DNA of 64,000 nt from CAWABB01 sp963780165 (GCA_963780165.1 CAWABB010000004.1:62001-126000), one strand, 5' to 3'; numbered from the stretch's first letter, positions 16,982 to 25,943 are shown. Numbers and translations are program-made. The notes: a model not told the origin generated them from the sequence alone.

Positions 16982-18156
16982 CAGACTTTCCTGACGGCGG
17001 CTCCGGCCGCCGGACGGCATCTCAACACCGGAACCACCTTTCCCGTCCGGCGTTGATATTTCATGGCGACGCACGCGTTGATCGCGTCGCTCCTGTCGGC
17101 GGCAACGAGCGCAATCGCGGATCCGCCAAACCCCGCGCCTGTCATTCTGGCTCCATAGACACCCTCGCAGGTCGCGGCGATGTCCACGATGGCATCCAGC
17201 TCGGGTGTGCTCACCTCGAAATCGTCGCGAAGGCTCATGTGCGATTCATACATCAGTTTGCCGAGCCGGTCCAGATTGCCGGTTCGAAGCGCGCGAACGG
17301 CCTGGAGGACCCGGTCGTTCTCCCGCACAACGTGGCGGGCGCGTTTCCGCACTGTGGGCTCGAGCGATTCCTCCAGTCCACCAAATGTGTCGGGATCGAC
17401 GTCCCTGAGAGCCCGGACCCCCGGGGCGAGCTGAGCCAGCCGCCCGACCGCAGCTGCGCATTCATCGTGCCGCGCGTTGTACGCCGAGTCGGCGAGTGCC
17501 CGTCGCACTCCCGAATCGAAAACAAGCACGACTGCATCATCGGCAAAAGGAACAAAATCGGTATGCAGCGTGCGGCAGTCGATCAAGGTTGCATGGCCCG
17601 CGCGCCCCACGGCGCTTGCGAGCTGGTCCATGATGCCACAGCGGATCCCCACGAACTCATTTTCCGCGCGCTGGCAGAGCCGGGCCAGGTGCAGCAGCGG
17701 CCTGTTGTGGCCGGCCGCGGCCTGGAAGGCGAGCGCCGACGCCATTTCGATGGCGGCCGAGGAGCTCAGCCCTGCCCCTCGCGGGATATTCCCCCGGATA
17801 CAGAGGTCGATACCCGGAAGTCTGTCGCCCGCACGCTCAAGTTGCGACGCGACGCCCTTGACGTAATTCGACCACGTCGAGCGGGCGGAAGGATAGAGAT
17901 CATCGAGCGGCGCGCTGACCGAGTCCTGGATATTCTCCGCAAACATCCGGAGGAGTCTGTCGGGCCGCTGCGCCGCCGCCACCGCAACGGCACGGTCGAT
18001 GGCCATGGGGAGGACGAAGCCCTCATTATAGTCTGTGTGTTCGCCAATGAGGTTGACGCGGCCGGGCGCGGACGCCACGACGGCGGGGGCGCATCCATAG
18101 CGCGCCCGAAATGCGGCGATGGTCTCGCGTTCGAGCTCTGTGCGTGAGGTATCCAC
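16981..18156 (-). CDS. galK: Galactokinase
   Basis: 391 aa if translation starts at the GTG chosen here, close to the family's 380-390. An in-frame ATG 129 bases upstream lies before the predicted promoter, so it is unlikely. Motifs: galactokinase signature GRVNLIGEHTDYNEGFVLP, GHMP ATP loop PRGAGLSSSAAIEMA, catalytic Asp in GIMDQLAS and the C-terminal GARMTGAGFGGSAI. It phosphorylates alpha-D-galactose in the Leloir pathway. No galT, galE or galM is seen nearby. It is coupled (TGATG) to the exported aldo/keto reductase. Start assignment is the main uncertainty. Confidence 0.92.
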   Translation of the reverse strand: MDTSRTELERETIAAFRARYGCAPAVVASAPGRVNLIGEHTDYNEGFVLPMAIDRAVAVAAAQRPDRLLRMFAENIQDSVSAPLDDLYPSARSTWSNYVKGVASQLERAGDRLPGIDLCIRGNIPRGAGLSSSAAIEMASALAFQAAAGHNRPLLHLARLCQRAENEFVGIRCGIMDQLASAVGRAGHATLIDCRTLHTDFVPFADDAVVLVFDSGVRRALADSAYNARHDECAAAVGRLAQLAPGVRALRDVDPDTFGGLEESLEPTVRKRARHVVRENDRVLQAVRALRTGNLDRLGKLMYESHMSLRDDFEVSTPELDAIVDIAATCEGVYGARMTGAGFGGSAIALVAADRSDAINACVAMKYQRRTGKVVPVLRCRPAAGAAVRKV

Positions 18157-18190
18157 CGGGACGAGCCTGGAGGGGAGCGAATTCCGCTGC

Positions 18191-18219
18191 AGTGTAACGA
18201 GAATTGGCTGGAATTGCAA
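18191..18219 (-). promoter_or_regulatory. Putative sigma70-like promoter of galK
   Basis: On the minus strand TTGCAA (18219-18214), a 17-base spacer and TACACT (18196-18191). It sits about 35 bp upstream of the GTG start at 18156. Confidence 0.45.
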
Positions 18220-18278
18220 AGCGCCCGCGCGGCCGGACGCCGTGCGGTGAGTTGACGCGGCACACGCAGCCCGGCAGG

Positions 18279-18307
18279 TTGACAAATCACCCGGGTCATG
18301 GTATGTT
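18279..18307 (+). promoter_or_regulatory. Putative sigma70-like promoter of the BNR-repeat protein gene
   Basis: TTGACA at 18279-18284, a 17-base spacer and TATGTT at 18302-18307. An AGGGAGGAG ribosome site follows at 18316-18323. The position argues for translation from the GTG at 18334, because the ATG at 18298 lies upstream of the -10 box. Confidence 0.5.
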
Positions 18308-18333
18308 TGGATGACAGGGAGGAGTTCGGTTCC

Positions 18334-19908
18334 GTGAGACAGCTTCTCGCGTTGCTGGCCGCGTCGTGTGTCGCCGCAAGTATGCTCGACGCGCAGGTGC
18401 AGAATGTCCGTGTCTCGGCCCCCGGTGCCGTCGGACCCAACGAAGTCAGCATTGCGATCAACCCCCGCGATCCCTTGCAGCTTGCCGCAGGGTCCAACCT
18501 ACGCTATTTCTACCGATCGTCTGACGGAGGCTCCACGTGGGCGCAGAGCGTGCTCCCGCCGGGGACGTGGGGTGATCCCTGCGTCCTCTTCGACGGTGAC
18601 GGAACGCTCCTCTATGCGCACCTCTCGAACCTGCCCGATCCCGGATACTTCATCGACCGCCTGATCGTGCATCGCTCGACAGACGGAGGCACGACCTGGC
18701 TGGATTCGGCGCAGGTGGGCTACCACCCCCCCAGGGCGCAGCAGGACAAGGAGTGGCTGGCCACGGATATGACCCCCTCGCCGTTCCGGGGTTCATTGTA
18801 CATGACCTGGACCGAATTTGACGAATATGGCAGCGCTATTCCGGGCGACAGCTCACGGATTATGTTTTCGCGATCGACCGATCGCGGGGCAACATGGAGC
18901 GCGCCGGTACGTATCAGCGATCAGGGCGGGGATTGCCTCGACCGTGACAACACAGTGGAAGGCGCTGTTCCGGCCGTGGGTCCCAAGGGGGAGGTCTATG
19001 CAAGCTGGTCCGGTCCACTCGGCATCATGTTTGACCGCTCCACGGATGGCGGAGCAACGTGGGGAAGGGACGTCCGGGTGAGCGACCATCCCGGGGGGTG
19101 GGCATTCGATGTGCCCGGCATCTACCGGTGCAACGGCCTGCCTGTCACCGTGTGCGACACCGGGTCATCCGCCTACCGCGGATGGATCTATGTCCTCTGG
19201 GGCGACCAGCGGAACGGCCTCGAGGACTCCGACGTATGGATTGCAGCCTCCTCGGACGGCGGGGACACCTGGAGCGCGCCGGCGAGGGTCAATGACGACC
19301 TGACGGTGAGGCACCAGTTCTTTCCGTGGATCGCCGTTGATCATGCAACCGGACATCTCTACGTAGTCTTCTATGATCGGCGGGAGACGAGCGGCAATGC
19401 GACCGACGTGTTCCTTGCCCGCTCGACCGACGGAGGGAAGACAATGGTCAACATGCGTGTCAGCGAATCGTCGTTCGTCCCCGACACCACCGTTTTCTTC
19501 GGCGACTATACGAACATTGCGGCACGGGACGGCAGGGTCTATCCCATCTGGATGAGAATGGACGGGAAGACCATGAGCATCTGGATGGCGAGCTACGTTG
19601 ACCCGACTGTCACGGAAGCTGCCTGGCCTGTATCCGCGCCCGGAGAGTTTGCGCTTCATCAGAACTATCCGAACCCGTTCAACGGACAGACGCTCATCAG
19701 TTTTCAGACGGCTGCGTCAGGGCACGTCATGTTGAGCGTGTTCGACGTCCTCGGGAGGCAGGTCCAGGTATTGGTTGACCAGACCCGTCCGGCGGGTTCA
19801 TACACTGAGCGGTTTGACGCATCGGGGCTCCCGACGGGGCATTATTTCCTGCGGCTTACAGCTGGAGAGGGTTTTGTCCAGCACAGAAGGATGACGTATC
19901 TGAAGTAG
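18334..19908 (+). CDS. T9SS-secreted BNR/Asp-box (sialidase-like) propeller protein
   Basis: 524 aa from GTG (signal peptide MRQLLALLAASCVAASM). At least six Asp-box repeats are visible (SSDGGSTW, STDGGTTW, STDRGATW, STDGGATW, SSDGGDTW, STDGGKTM), indicating a sialidase-type beta-propeller. The FRIP arginine and catalytic Tyr/Glu set of true sialidases is not evident, so this is probably a binding or structural propeller. The C-terminal 85 residues are a type A T9SS sorting domain (LHQNYPNPFNGQTLISF ... VFDVLGRQV ... GHYFLRLTAG). The mature protein is expected on the cell surface. It is divergent from galK with a promoter between them. Confidence 0.85.
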   Translation: MRQLLALLAASCVAASMLDAQVQNVRVSAPGAVGPNEVSIAINPRDPLQLAAGSNLRYFYRSSDGGSTWAQSVLPPGTWGDPCVLFDGDGTLLYAHLSNLPDPGYFIDRLIVHRSTDGGTTWLDSAQVGYHPPRAQQDKEWLATDMTPSPFRGSLYMTWTEFDEYGSAIPGDSSRIMFSRSTDRGATWSAPVRISDQGGDCLDRDNTVEGAVPAVGPKGEVYASWSGPLGIMFDRSTDGGATWGRDVRVSDHPGGWAFDVPGIYRCNGLPVTVCDTGSSAYRGWIYVLWGDQRNGLEDSDVWIAASSDGGDTWSAPARVNDDLTVRHQFFPWIAVDHATGHLYVVFYDRRETSGNATDVFLARSTDGGKTMVNMRVSESSFVPDTTVFFGDYTNIAARDGRVYPIWMRMDGKTMSIWMASYVDPTVTEAAWPVSAPGEFALHQNYPNPFNGQTLISFQTAASGHVMLSVFDVLGRQVQVLVDQTRPAGSYTERFDASGLPTGHYFLRLTAGEGFVQHRRMTYLK

Positions 19909-20013
19909 CGACGCTCAGTCAGCACGCGTCGCGGTTGAACACGCGCAAATTGTGCCGTCGCACGGCACCAGAGGACTTTGCCGTCACGCACCACTACCTT
20001 ACAGAGGATTCTT

Positions 20014-20223
20014 ATGAGCGAAGAGACGCACACGCAGTCGCCCGAGCCAAAGCCGGCTCCACGGACCGATTCGTCGAACTTGATGGGGGGGATCGTCCTG
20101 ATCACCCTCGGGCTGCTGTTCTTGCTCGGCAAGCTGCTGCCGGATTTTAGCTTTTCCGATTACTGGCCCGTGCTCTTGATTGTGATCGGGGCGGGGCTGC
20201 TCTGGAAAGCCAGAAAGACCTGA
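20014..20223 (+). CDS. Small LiaI/LiaF-type two-helix membrane protein
   Basis: 69 aa from ATG with AGAGGA 7 bases upstream; a longer in-frame start at 19978 has no ribosome site. A Pro-rich polar N-terminus (1-23) is followed by helix MGGIVLITLGLLFLLGKLL, a short SFSDYWP turn and a second helix VLLIVIGAGLLW ending in a basic tail. This is the LiaF transmembrane (DUF5668-like) hairpin. It lies 12 bp before a longer protein with the same hairpin, so the two are probably partners in an envelope-stress or membrane-sensing unit. No sensor kinase is adjacent. Confidence 0.78.
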   Translation: MSEETHTQSPEPKPAPRTDSSNLMGGIVLITLGLLFLLGKLLPDFSFSDYWPVLLIVIGAGLLWKARKT

Positions 20224-20235
20224 GGAGGGATGACC

Positions 20236-21147
20236 ATGAACAAAGGAAGGCTTTTCTGGGGTTCGTTTCTGCTGGGGCTCGGCGTGTTCGTGCTGCTGGA
20301 TCGGTCCGGCGCGCTGGTCATCGAGTGGGGTGGCATCTGGGTGTTCTGGCCGGTGCTCCTGATCCTGATCGGAGTGTCGGTGCTGGGCGGCTCCGGGATT
20401 CTCGGGCGCTTCGCGTCAGTCCTGACCGGGCTCCTTGCCGCTGCGCTGGTCGTTGCGTTCATGAATTTCGGCCACGGGGCCGGCGACAAACGGGACGGGA
20501 AGGAAGCGGTGCTCACCGAAGCGATGGCGCCCGGAACCACGAGAGCGGCTTTCTCGCTTGATGCCGGGGTGGGGACGTTCGTGATCGGAGGGAACAGCGA
20601 GCAGCTGATGGAGGCGAGGATCGATTCCGACCCGTGGACGTACAGCGTGGACCGGGACTCTTCCGGCGACCAGGACCGGGTGCGGCTCTGGATGGACCAC
20701 CACGACGGGGTTACGTGGGGGTGGAGCGTGAGGAACACCGTGGAGGTCGGGCTGAATCCGGCGCCCGCGTGGGATATTGACGTGGATGCGGGGGCTGCGC
20801 GCGTAGACGCCGATTTCCGTACGCTCGCCGTGGAACAGCTTCGCCTGTCGTCGGGCGCATCGACCATTAAGGTGCAACTCGGATCGCGCGCTGAAGAGTG
20901 TACGGTTGCGCTCGAGACCGGCGTTTCCTCGGTCCGTATCTATGTGCCGGAGTCGGTGGGATGCGACGTGCGGATTGAAGCGCCCATGTCGGCGAAGAGG
21001 CTCCCGGGTTTCGAGAAGCGGGAGGATGGCTGGTACGAAACCGACAACATCGCGACCGCGACGCGGAAGATTCACCTTGACATCGACGCCGGCGTTTCCA
21101 GCATCAGGGTGATCCGGGTCGCCAGCGATGAGGGTGTGGAATTGTAG
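20236..21147 (+). CDS. LiaF-like envelope protein with toast-rack domain
   Basis: 303 aa from the second of two close ATGs, which has GAGGAGG at the right distance. Residues 1-75 form the LiaF_TM helices (FWGSFLLGLGVFVLL ... GGIWVFWPVLLILIGVSVLGG plus a third helix). Residues 95-300 are a repetitive all-beta domain (LDAGVGTFVIGG, VDAGAARVDADF, LETGVSSVRIYVP, IDAGVSSIRVI), the LiaF C-terminal/DUF4097 toast-rack type. In Firmicutes LiaF restrains an antibiotic-responsive kinase; here the role is unknown. Confidence 0.8.
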   Translation: MNKGRLFWGSFLLGLGVFVLLDRSGALVIEWGGIWVFWPVLLILIGVSVLGGSGILGRFASVLTGLLAAALVVAFMNFGHGAGDKRDGKEAVLTEAMAPGTTRAAFSLDAGVGTFVIGGNSEQLMEARIDSDPWTYSVDRDSSGDQDRVRLWMDHHDGVTWGWSVRNTVEVGLNPAPAWDIDVDAGAARVDADFRTLAVEQLRLSSGASTIKVQLGSRAEECTVALETGVSSVRIYVPESVGCDVRIEAPMSAKRLPGFEKREDGWYETDNIATATRKIHLDIDAGVSSIRVIRVASDEGVEL

Positions 21148-21157
21148 TGTTCGCGGC

Positions 21158-21649
21158 TCAGGTTCCTTTCTCTTCGAAGGTCCCCGTCTTCCTGTTTTTC
21201 TGGACATTCGTCCAATGGAAGCAGCGCCCATTCATGGCGATGTAGACGCCGTGCGGCAGGGTCTGGGCGAACGCCATAGCGCTGCCAAGATTGAAGAGTC
21301 CGTCCGAGCTTCCGAACTTGTACGGGATCATCGCGCCGGTCAGGACGACGGTCTTCTCTTTCACCTTCTCTCCCAGCGCGCGTGCGGTGATCTCCATGGT
21401 GTCGGTACCGTGCGTCACCAGGATGCGCTCCTCGGTTGCCCTCAGGCAGTTGTCCACGATGATTGACCGGTCCGCGTCGGTCATCTCAAGGCTATCCACC
21501 ATCATCAGCATTCGGATCTGGGTCGGTACGCGGGAGCGGGCGAGCGACAGCATTTCCGGGAGGTGTGTATCCTTGAAGTACAATGTCCCTGTAAGCTCGT
21601 CGTACTCCTTGTCGAAAGTTCCACCCGTGACAAACACGCGAATATCCAT
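21158..21649 (-). CDS. Half-length asparaginase-domain protein
   Basis: 163 aa, matching only the N-terminal domain of L-asparaginases (full enzymes are 320-350 aa). The catalytic motifs are intact: TGGTFDK with the nucleophilic Thr and THGTDTM with the second Thr-Asp pair, followed by KTVVLTGAM. The C-terminal domain is absent, and the sequence ends cleanly with no downstream remnant, so this is a compact family rather than a fresh truncation. It converges on the LiaF-like pair with 10 bp between stops. Confidence 0.82.
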   Translation of the reverse strand: MDIRVFVTGGTFDKEYDELTGTLYFKDTHLPEMLSLARSRVPTQIRMLMMVDSLEMTDADRSIIVDNCLRATEERILVTHGTDTMEITARALGEKVKEKTVVLTGAMIPYKFGSSDGLFNLGSAMAFAQTLPHGVYIAMNGRCFHWTNVQKNRKTGTFEEKGT

Positions 21650-21921
21650 GATGTGCCCTGCATGTGTCGAATGCGGCGCGGATTCGGTCCCGGAGGCGGC
21701 ACCGATGAGATGACATCGGCGGGACGCCTCGTCCAGCTCAAAGGATACGGAAGCGGAACCAGAAAAACCAATCAGGCGAGCTCCTTTTCGCGGTTTTCGG
21801 GCACAAAATTACTTCGTTCAATTTGACCATGGTCACATCGCGATCGGAAGCGATAGTGTATCTTGAGTGCAGTAATCGGAAACACATGCGGCGGCAGAAA
21901 GAACAGGAAGGAGACAGGACA
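21650..21921. other. Intergenic region upstream of the 28-aa membrane protein
   Basis: 272 bp between the start of the asparaginase gene and the start of the small membrane protein. No gene is supported. A small hairpin, CCGATG-agatga-CATCGG, lies near 21700. On the minus strand TAATTTTG (21811-21804) resembles a Bacteroidia -7 box. Both are weak observations. Confidence 0.35.
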
Positions 21922-22008
21922 ATGAAAGGCAAGCTCGTGGTTCTGGTGATCGTCGGCTGGATGACCCTGACGTTTCTCTACCGCCTGATCGCGAGCGCGG
22001 CCTGGTAG
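21922..22008 (+). CDS. Putative 28-aa single-pass membrane microprotein
   Basis: The frame starts ATGAAAGGC 8 bases after a strong AGGAAGGAG (21905-21913). It encodes MKGKLVVLVIVGWMTLTF followed by LYRLIASAAW: a basic N-terminus and one continuous hydrophobic helix. The same frame opens further upstream, but only this ATG has a ribosome site. Known bacterial membrane microproteins have this shape. No homologue is recognised. Confidence 0.55.
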   Translation: MKGKLVVLVIVGWMTLTFLYRLIASAAW

Positions 22009-22286
22009 GCAGTCCTGTGCGGGCTGCCTGACCCATGTCGGTGGCATCGCCGGGCGCGGCCTCAGCAGTCGAATGTCTCTGAACGGGTGTACCGGACCTG
22101 GCGCAGGTCCATGGATGATGGATCCCGGACGAACGGGGGGCGAGAGCTCCCCGTTCGCCGTTGTAGGGCTGCGGTCCGATTGATTCGTGCCGGCATGAAG
22201 CCGAATGCTCCGGTTTCAGTAGATCGTTGCGGGATGTTGATCCTCGGGAATGTTGATCCTTGAGGGGAGGGACAAGCCTTGCGAGG
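22009..22286. other. Intergenic region with hairpins and a short direct repeat
   Basis: No gene is seen. Hairpins: GGACCT-ggcgc-AGGTCC at 22094-22110, and CGAACGGGG/CCCCGTTCG at 22130-22157 with a 10-base loop and no T-run. A direct repeat, TGTTGATCCT, occurs twice at about 22235-22260, just before the symporter gene. It may hold a weak terminator for the microprotein and the symporter promoter. Confidence 0.4.
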
Positions 22287-23825
22287 GTGATTTCTCCGCC
22301 GTATCTTGTCCCAGCACATCCGGAGGTGCTCCCCCTGCCAACGACCGGTTTCACGCTTCTCGATTATGTCGTCCTGGTCGCTTACCTCATCGGCATTGCC
22401 ATCGTCGGTATCCGATTGGGCGGCCGCCATTCTTCCGCGAACGATTACTTTCTGGGCAAGGACAGCATCCCCTGGTGGGTCGTCTGTTTCTCGATTGTCG
22501 CGGCTGAAACCAGCGCGCTGACGTTCATCAGCATTCCCGGCCTTTCCTATCTCGGCAATCTCAACTTCCTGCAGGTGACGGTCGGATATCTGATCGGCCG
22601 CATCCTTGTTTCGGTCTTCCTCCTTCCTTCATACTTTGCCGGGGATCTTTCGACGGCGTACGCCTTTCTTGAGCGTCGGTTCGGGAAGAAGACGAGGAGC
22701 TTCGCGTCGGTGGTGTTTCTCGGCACCAGGTTGGCCGCCGATGGGGTGCGCCTGTTTGCGACGGCGATCCCGCTCAAGTTCGTGCTGGACATTGAATATC
22801 CGTTCGCAGTTTTTCTGCTTGCTCTGGTTGCCCTGGCCTATACAACCATTGGCGGAGTGCGCGGCGTCATCTGGGTAGATGCGATTCAGATGTTTGTCTA
22901 CATCGGGGGGGCGTTGGCGGCTGCGGCGTTTCTGGCGGCGGACACTCCGGGCGGCCTGTCGGCGATCCTGGGCCGGGCTGCTGCTGAGGGGAAGCTTCAG
23001 ATCGTGAATCTGGATTTCAGCCATTTCTGGTCGTCGCCGTACACGCTGGTCGCGGGGCTGGTCGGCGGCGCGATGCTCTCGATGGCGTCGCACGGGACCG
23101 ATCAGCTGGTCGTGCAGCGTGTGCTTGCGACGAAGTCGGAACGCGCCGCGCGGAAGGCGCTCATCGGCAGCGGTGTGATTGTCATCCTGCAGTTTGCGCT
23201 CTTCCTGATCGTGGGGCTGATGTTGTACGGCCACTACGGGGGTCAGTCGCTGGCCGGCCTGGGGCTCACCAGGGCCGACGAAATCTTTCCTCGGTACATC
23301 GTGGAAGGGCTGCCGCCCGGCGTGTCCGGCTTCATCATTGCGGGCCTCCTCGCTGCGGCGCTCTCGACGCTGGCCGGGTCGATGAGTTCCATGTCGTCCT
23401 CGACGGTGCTGGATCTGTGGCGCGGGCTGCGCGGCACGCCCGCAGATCCCCGGGCCGAGCTGCGGCTTTCCCGGATCGTGACGGTCGTATGGGCGGGCAT
23501 GCTGGTTCTGTCGGCGCTGGTATTCATGAATTCAAGCCAGGCGGTGGTCGAGCTTGCGCTGAGCATCGCGAGCTTCACCTACGGGGGCCTACTGGGGACG
23601 TTCCTGCTCGGCGTGTTCTTCCGTCGGCCGCGCCAGGACGACGCCCTGGCCGCGTTCGTTGCGGGTATCTTGCTGATGGTGACGGTGATCGCCCTGCAAC
23701 TTGTGGCGTGGACATGGTATACGGCCATCGGGGTGATCGGGACGCTGGCTATTGGAACGGCGCTGTCACGCCTCGAGCCGCCCGATCTCCGCGCGGGTGG
23801 CACCCCCGGGGGTGACTCTGCTTGA
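22287..23825 (+). CDS. Sodium:solute symporter family (SSS) transporter
   Basis: About 512 aa with 13 predicted membrane helices. Family features: FTLLDYVVLVAYLIGIAIVGIRLG at TM1, SSANDYFLGKDSIPWW, ETSALTFISIPG, and SHGTDQLVVQRVLATKSERAARKA in the central signature region. The Na+-coupled uptake substrate cannot be assigned; relatives carry sugars or acids. The start is uncertain: GTG at 22287 is chosen, and TTG at 22260 is possible, with a purine-rich stretch between them. The stop codon lies inside the promoter of the next gene. Confidence 0.9.
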   Translation: MISPPYLVPAHPEVLPLPTTGFTLLDYVVLVAYLIGIAIVGIRLGGRHSSANDYFLGKDSIPWWVVCFSIVAAETSALTFISIPGLSYLGNLNFLQVTVGYLIGRILVSVFLLPSYFAGDLSTAYAFLERRFGKKTRSFASVVFLGTRLAADGVRLFATAIPLKFVLDIEYPFAVFLLALVALAYTTIGGVRGVIWVDAIQMFVYIGGALAAAAFLAADTPGGLSAILGRAAAEGKLQIVNLDFSHFWSSPYTLVAGLVGGAMLSMASHGTDQLVVQRVLATKSERAARKALIGSGVIVILQFALFLIVGLMLYGHYGGQSLAGLGLTRADEIFPRYIVEGLPPGVSGFIIAGLLAAALSTLAGSMSSMSSSTVLDLWRGLRGTPADPRAELRLSRIVTVVWAGMLVLSALVFMNSSQAVVELALSIASFTYGGLLGTFLLGVFFRRPRQDDALAAFVAGILLMVTVIALQLVAWTWYTAIGVIGTLAIGTALSRLEPPDLRAGGTPGGDSA

Positions 23826-23850
23826 CATCGGGAAACCAAAGTGCTATTAT
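23822..23850 (+). promoter_or_regulatory. Near-consensus sigma70-like promoter for the FG-GAP protein gene
   Basis: TTGACA at 23822-23827, exactly 17 bases, then TATTAT at 23845-23850. The -35 box overlaps the symporter stop codon. This implies a 5' leader of about 140 bases before the ATG at 24000. Confidence 0.7.
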
Positions 23851-23999
23851 AGAACGTCTATCCCGGACGATGCAGCCCGCAGGGAATCTTCCCTTTCAGG
23901 AAAGTCTTCCGCCTCCCTGCCCTGCACCTCCTACTCCAGCGCCAAATCCATACATTTGCGCTATCAGTTCTTTACTCATCCAACTCAAGGAGCATAAGC

Positions 24000-25883
24000 A
24001 TGAAATCCATTGCGACAATGCTGTTGCTGCTGTTCGTTGTCGTCGGGACAGCGTTTGGTCAGCCCTTCGTCCAGACGGCTGCGCACGACGTTGTTCAAAC
24101 GAAGGCGAACTGGACCGGCCCGGATTCCACCAAGCCCTATCTCGACGATCAGGGTGTCCGGACGGTGTGGGTGACAAACGATCTGGACAAAGACGGGAAG
24201 CCTGAAATTCTCGCGACCGATTATGCCAACACCGGCAGAGTCCATGTGTTTGAGTTCGTGGACGGGAACAAGCTCGAGCTCGTCTGGTCGTCTCCCCGGC
24301 ACACGCCGAACGGCGGTGGCAGCACGCCTCGCTGGGTAAGGCACGGCGACCTGGACGGCGACGGAAACGGAGAGATCATTTTCCCCTGGGCGCTCACCGG
24401 TGGGGTGGACACAGCGGTGGTCGTATTCGAGTGGACCGGGGCGGACAACGACTACGGAACCGAACCGGCCATAGAACTCACCAAGAACCTTTTCGCTCCC
24501 CAGGGTCTCGGCAACTTCCGCATGAACCGTGAGACGGGCGAGGTCTACGATTTCGATAGCGATGGTCGAGACGAGCTGATCACGTGCAACCGGGACGGCA
24601 AAGTCTATATTATGGGCGTTGTCGGAGAGTTCCCCGGCTTTGCATCGTGGCAGATCGAAGGGGGCGATCCTCTCGTGCATCCCGACAACAGGTTCTCGGC
24701 CGGTTCATGGTGGCATTCCTTCCCCGCGGACATTGATGGCGACGGGACGAAGGAGATCGTGAACCACTACTGGAACTACTGGGGGATGTGGAGCATCGAT
24801 CCGCTGGGACCTGATTCGTATCGATACCCCACGCCAAGCGTCGATTCGCTGACGGACGACCGAGCAAAGACCGACTTCTACCATGAGTTCTACCCTGAAG
24901 ACGCCTGCAGCTATATGGGCATGGTCCCGGTGGATGTGGACGGCGACGGGAAGCAGGAGCTTGCGGGCATTGTCTACGTCGGCGGCAGCGACAATGACTA
25001 CGATGCCGTGCTCATTAGCCTGACCCAGGCCGACACGGGTGTCTATGTATGGCGGGGAACGGGGCAATTTGCCACGATCGGCCATAAGATGTGGGAGTTG
25101 GCCGGCAAGACAGGGGGATCGCACTGGGGATCCGCCGCATATGATTTCAACGGAAATGGACGCGATGAATACGTCGTCGGCGGCGCCGGCGGCTACGAGC
25201 TCATCTCCATCGAGTACAAAGGAACCGGCGATATTCTCGACGCTGCGAACTACGACAGGACGATTACGTTCCCCGGCGAAGCAACGTTCTTCCATTACTT
25301 CGATATCTATGATTCACTCGGCACCATCACCGATACCGTGTCCAGGGAAAACCCGTTCCTCGCGAAGGTGTTCGCGGGGTGCGACCTTGACAACAACGGG
25401 AAGAAAGAGGCCGTGATGGCGTATCAGAGCGTCGCGGACTCCATCACCTATACCTACTACTCCTGGGATACGACTGCAGTCCCGCAGCGCTATGTTGCCT
25501 CCGACACGGTGAAGATTCCCAACACCCAATCCTGGAACATCAAGGTTGTTGAATGGACGGGGGCCGTGTTCGTTGACAAGCCACTCCAGTTTGTGTCCCC
25601 CGAGGACTATGTCCTCGAACAGAACTATCCGAATCCGTTCAACCCGTCGACGACCATTCGGTTCTCCCTGCCGGTCAACAAGAACATCTCCCTGACCGTG
25701 TACGACATGGTCGGGCGCGAGGTGAAGAAGCTGATCGGAGACGAGGTCTATACGCCTGGCACGCACAGCGTTGAATGGGATGGGACGGACAATCTCGGGA
25801 AGCCCGTTGCCAGCGGGAACTACGTGTACACCCTCAAGTTCGGCAACTTCACCAAATCCGCAAAGATGATGCTGCTGAAGTAA
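24000..25883 (+). CDS. T9SS-secreted FG-GAP/VCBS-repeat propeller protein
   Basis: 627 aa; AAGGAG lies 7 bases before the ATG. A signal peptide (1-21, ending TAFGQ) is followed by about seven FG-GAP/VCBS repeats with calcium-loop patterns (DLDKDGKPEI, DLDGDGNGEI, DFDSDGRDEL, DIDGDGTKEI, DVDGDGKQEL, DFNGNGRDEY, DLDNNGKKEA), consistent with a seven-bladed propeller. A type A T9SS sorting domain follows from about residue 538 (LEQNYPNPFNPSTTIRF ... YDMVGREV ... MMLLK). It is probably a surface protein of unknown ligand. It has its own promoter and terminator and precedes the first TonB receptor cassette. Confidence 0.88.
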   Translation: MKSIATMLLLLFVVVGTAFGQPFVQTAAHDVVQTKANWTGPDSTKPYLDDQGVRTVWVTNDLDKDGKPEILATDYANTGRVHVFEFVDGNKLELVWSSPRHTPNGGGSTPRWVRHGDLDGDGNGEIIFPWALTGGVDTAVVVFEWTGADNDYGTEPAIELTKNLFAPQGLGNFRMNRETGEVYDFDSDGRDELITCNRDGKVYIMGVVGEFPGFASWQIEGGDPLVHPDNRFSAGSWWHSFPADIDGDGTKEIVNHYWNYWGMWSIDPLGPDSYRYPTPSVDSLTDDRAKTDFYHEFYPEDACSYMGMVPVDVDGDGKQELAGIVYVGGSDNDYDAVLISLTQADTGVYVWRGTGQFATIGHKMWELAGKTGGSHWGSAAYDFNGNGRDEYVVGGAGGYELISIEYKGTGDILDAANYDRTITFPGEATFFHYFDIYDSLGTITDTVSRENPFLAKVFAGCDLDNNGKKEAVMAYQSVADSITYTYYSWDTTAVPQRYVASDTVKIPNTQSWNIKVVEWTGAVFVDKPLQFVSPEDYVLEQNYPNPFNPSTTIRFSLPVNKNISLTVYDMVGREVKKLIGDEVYTPGTHSVEWDGTDNLGKPVASGNYVYTLKFGNFTKSAKMMLLK

Positions 25884-25901
25884 TTGCCGCCTATGTCAAC
25901 G

Positions 25902-25943
25902 AACGAGCCGTGATCAGCAGCACCGTCACGGCTCGTTTTTTTT
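25902..25943 (+). terminator. Rho-independent terminator after the FG-GAP gene
   Basis: A perfect 12-bp stem AACGAGCCGTGA / TCACGGCTCGTT with a 12-base loop runs into eight Ts (25936-25943). It separates the FG-GAP gene from the TonB receptor gene. Confidence 0.92.

Noticed and set aside
18334..19908. True sialidase activity for the BNR-repeat protein
   Set aside because: Asp boxes alone are seen in many propellers; the sialidase arginine triad and the Tyr/Glu catalytic pair could not be identified.
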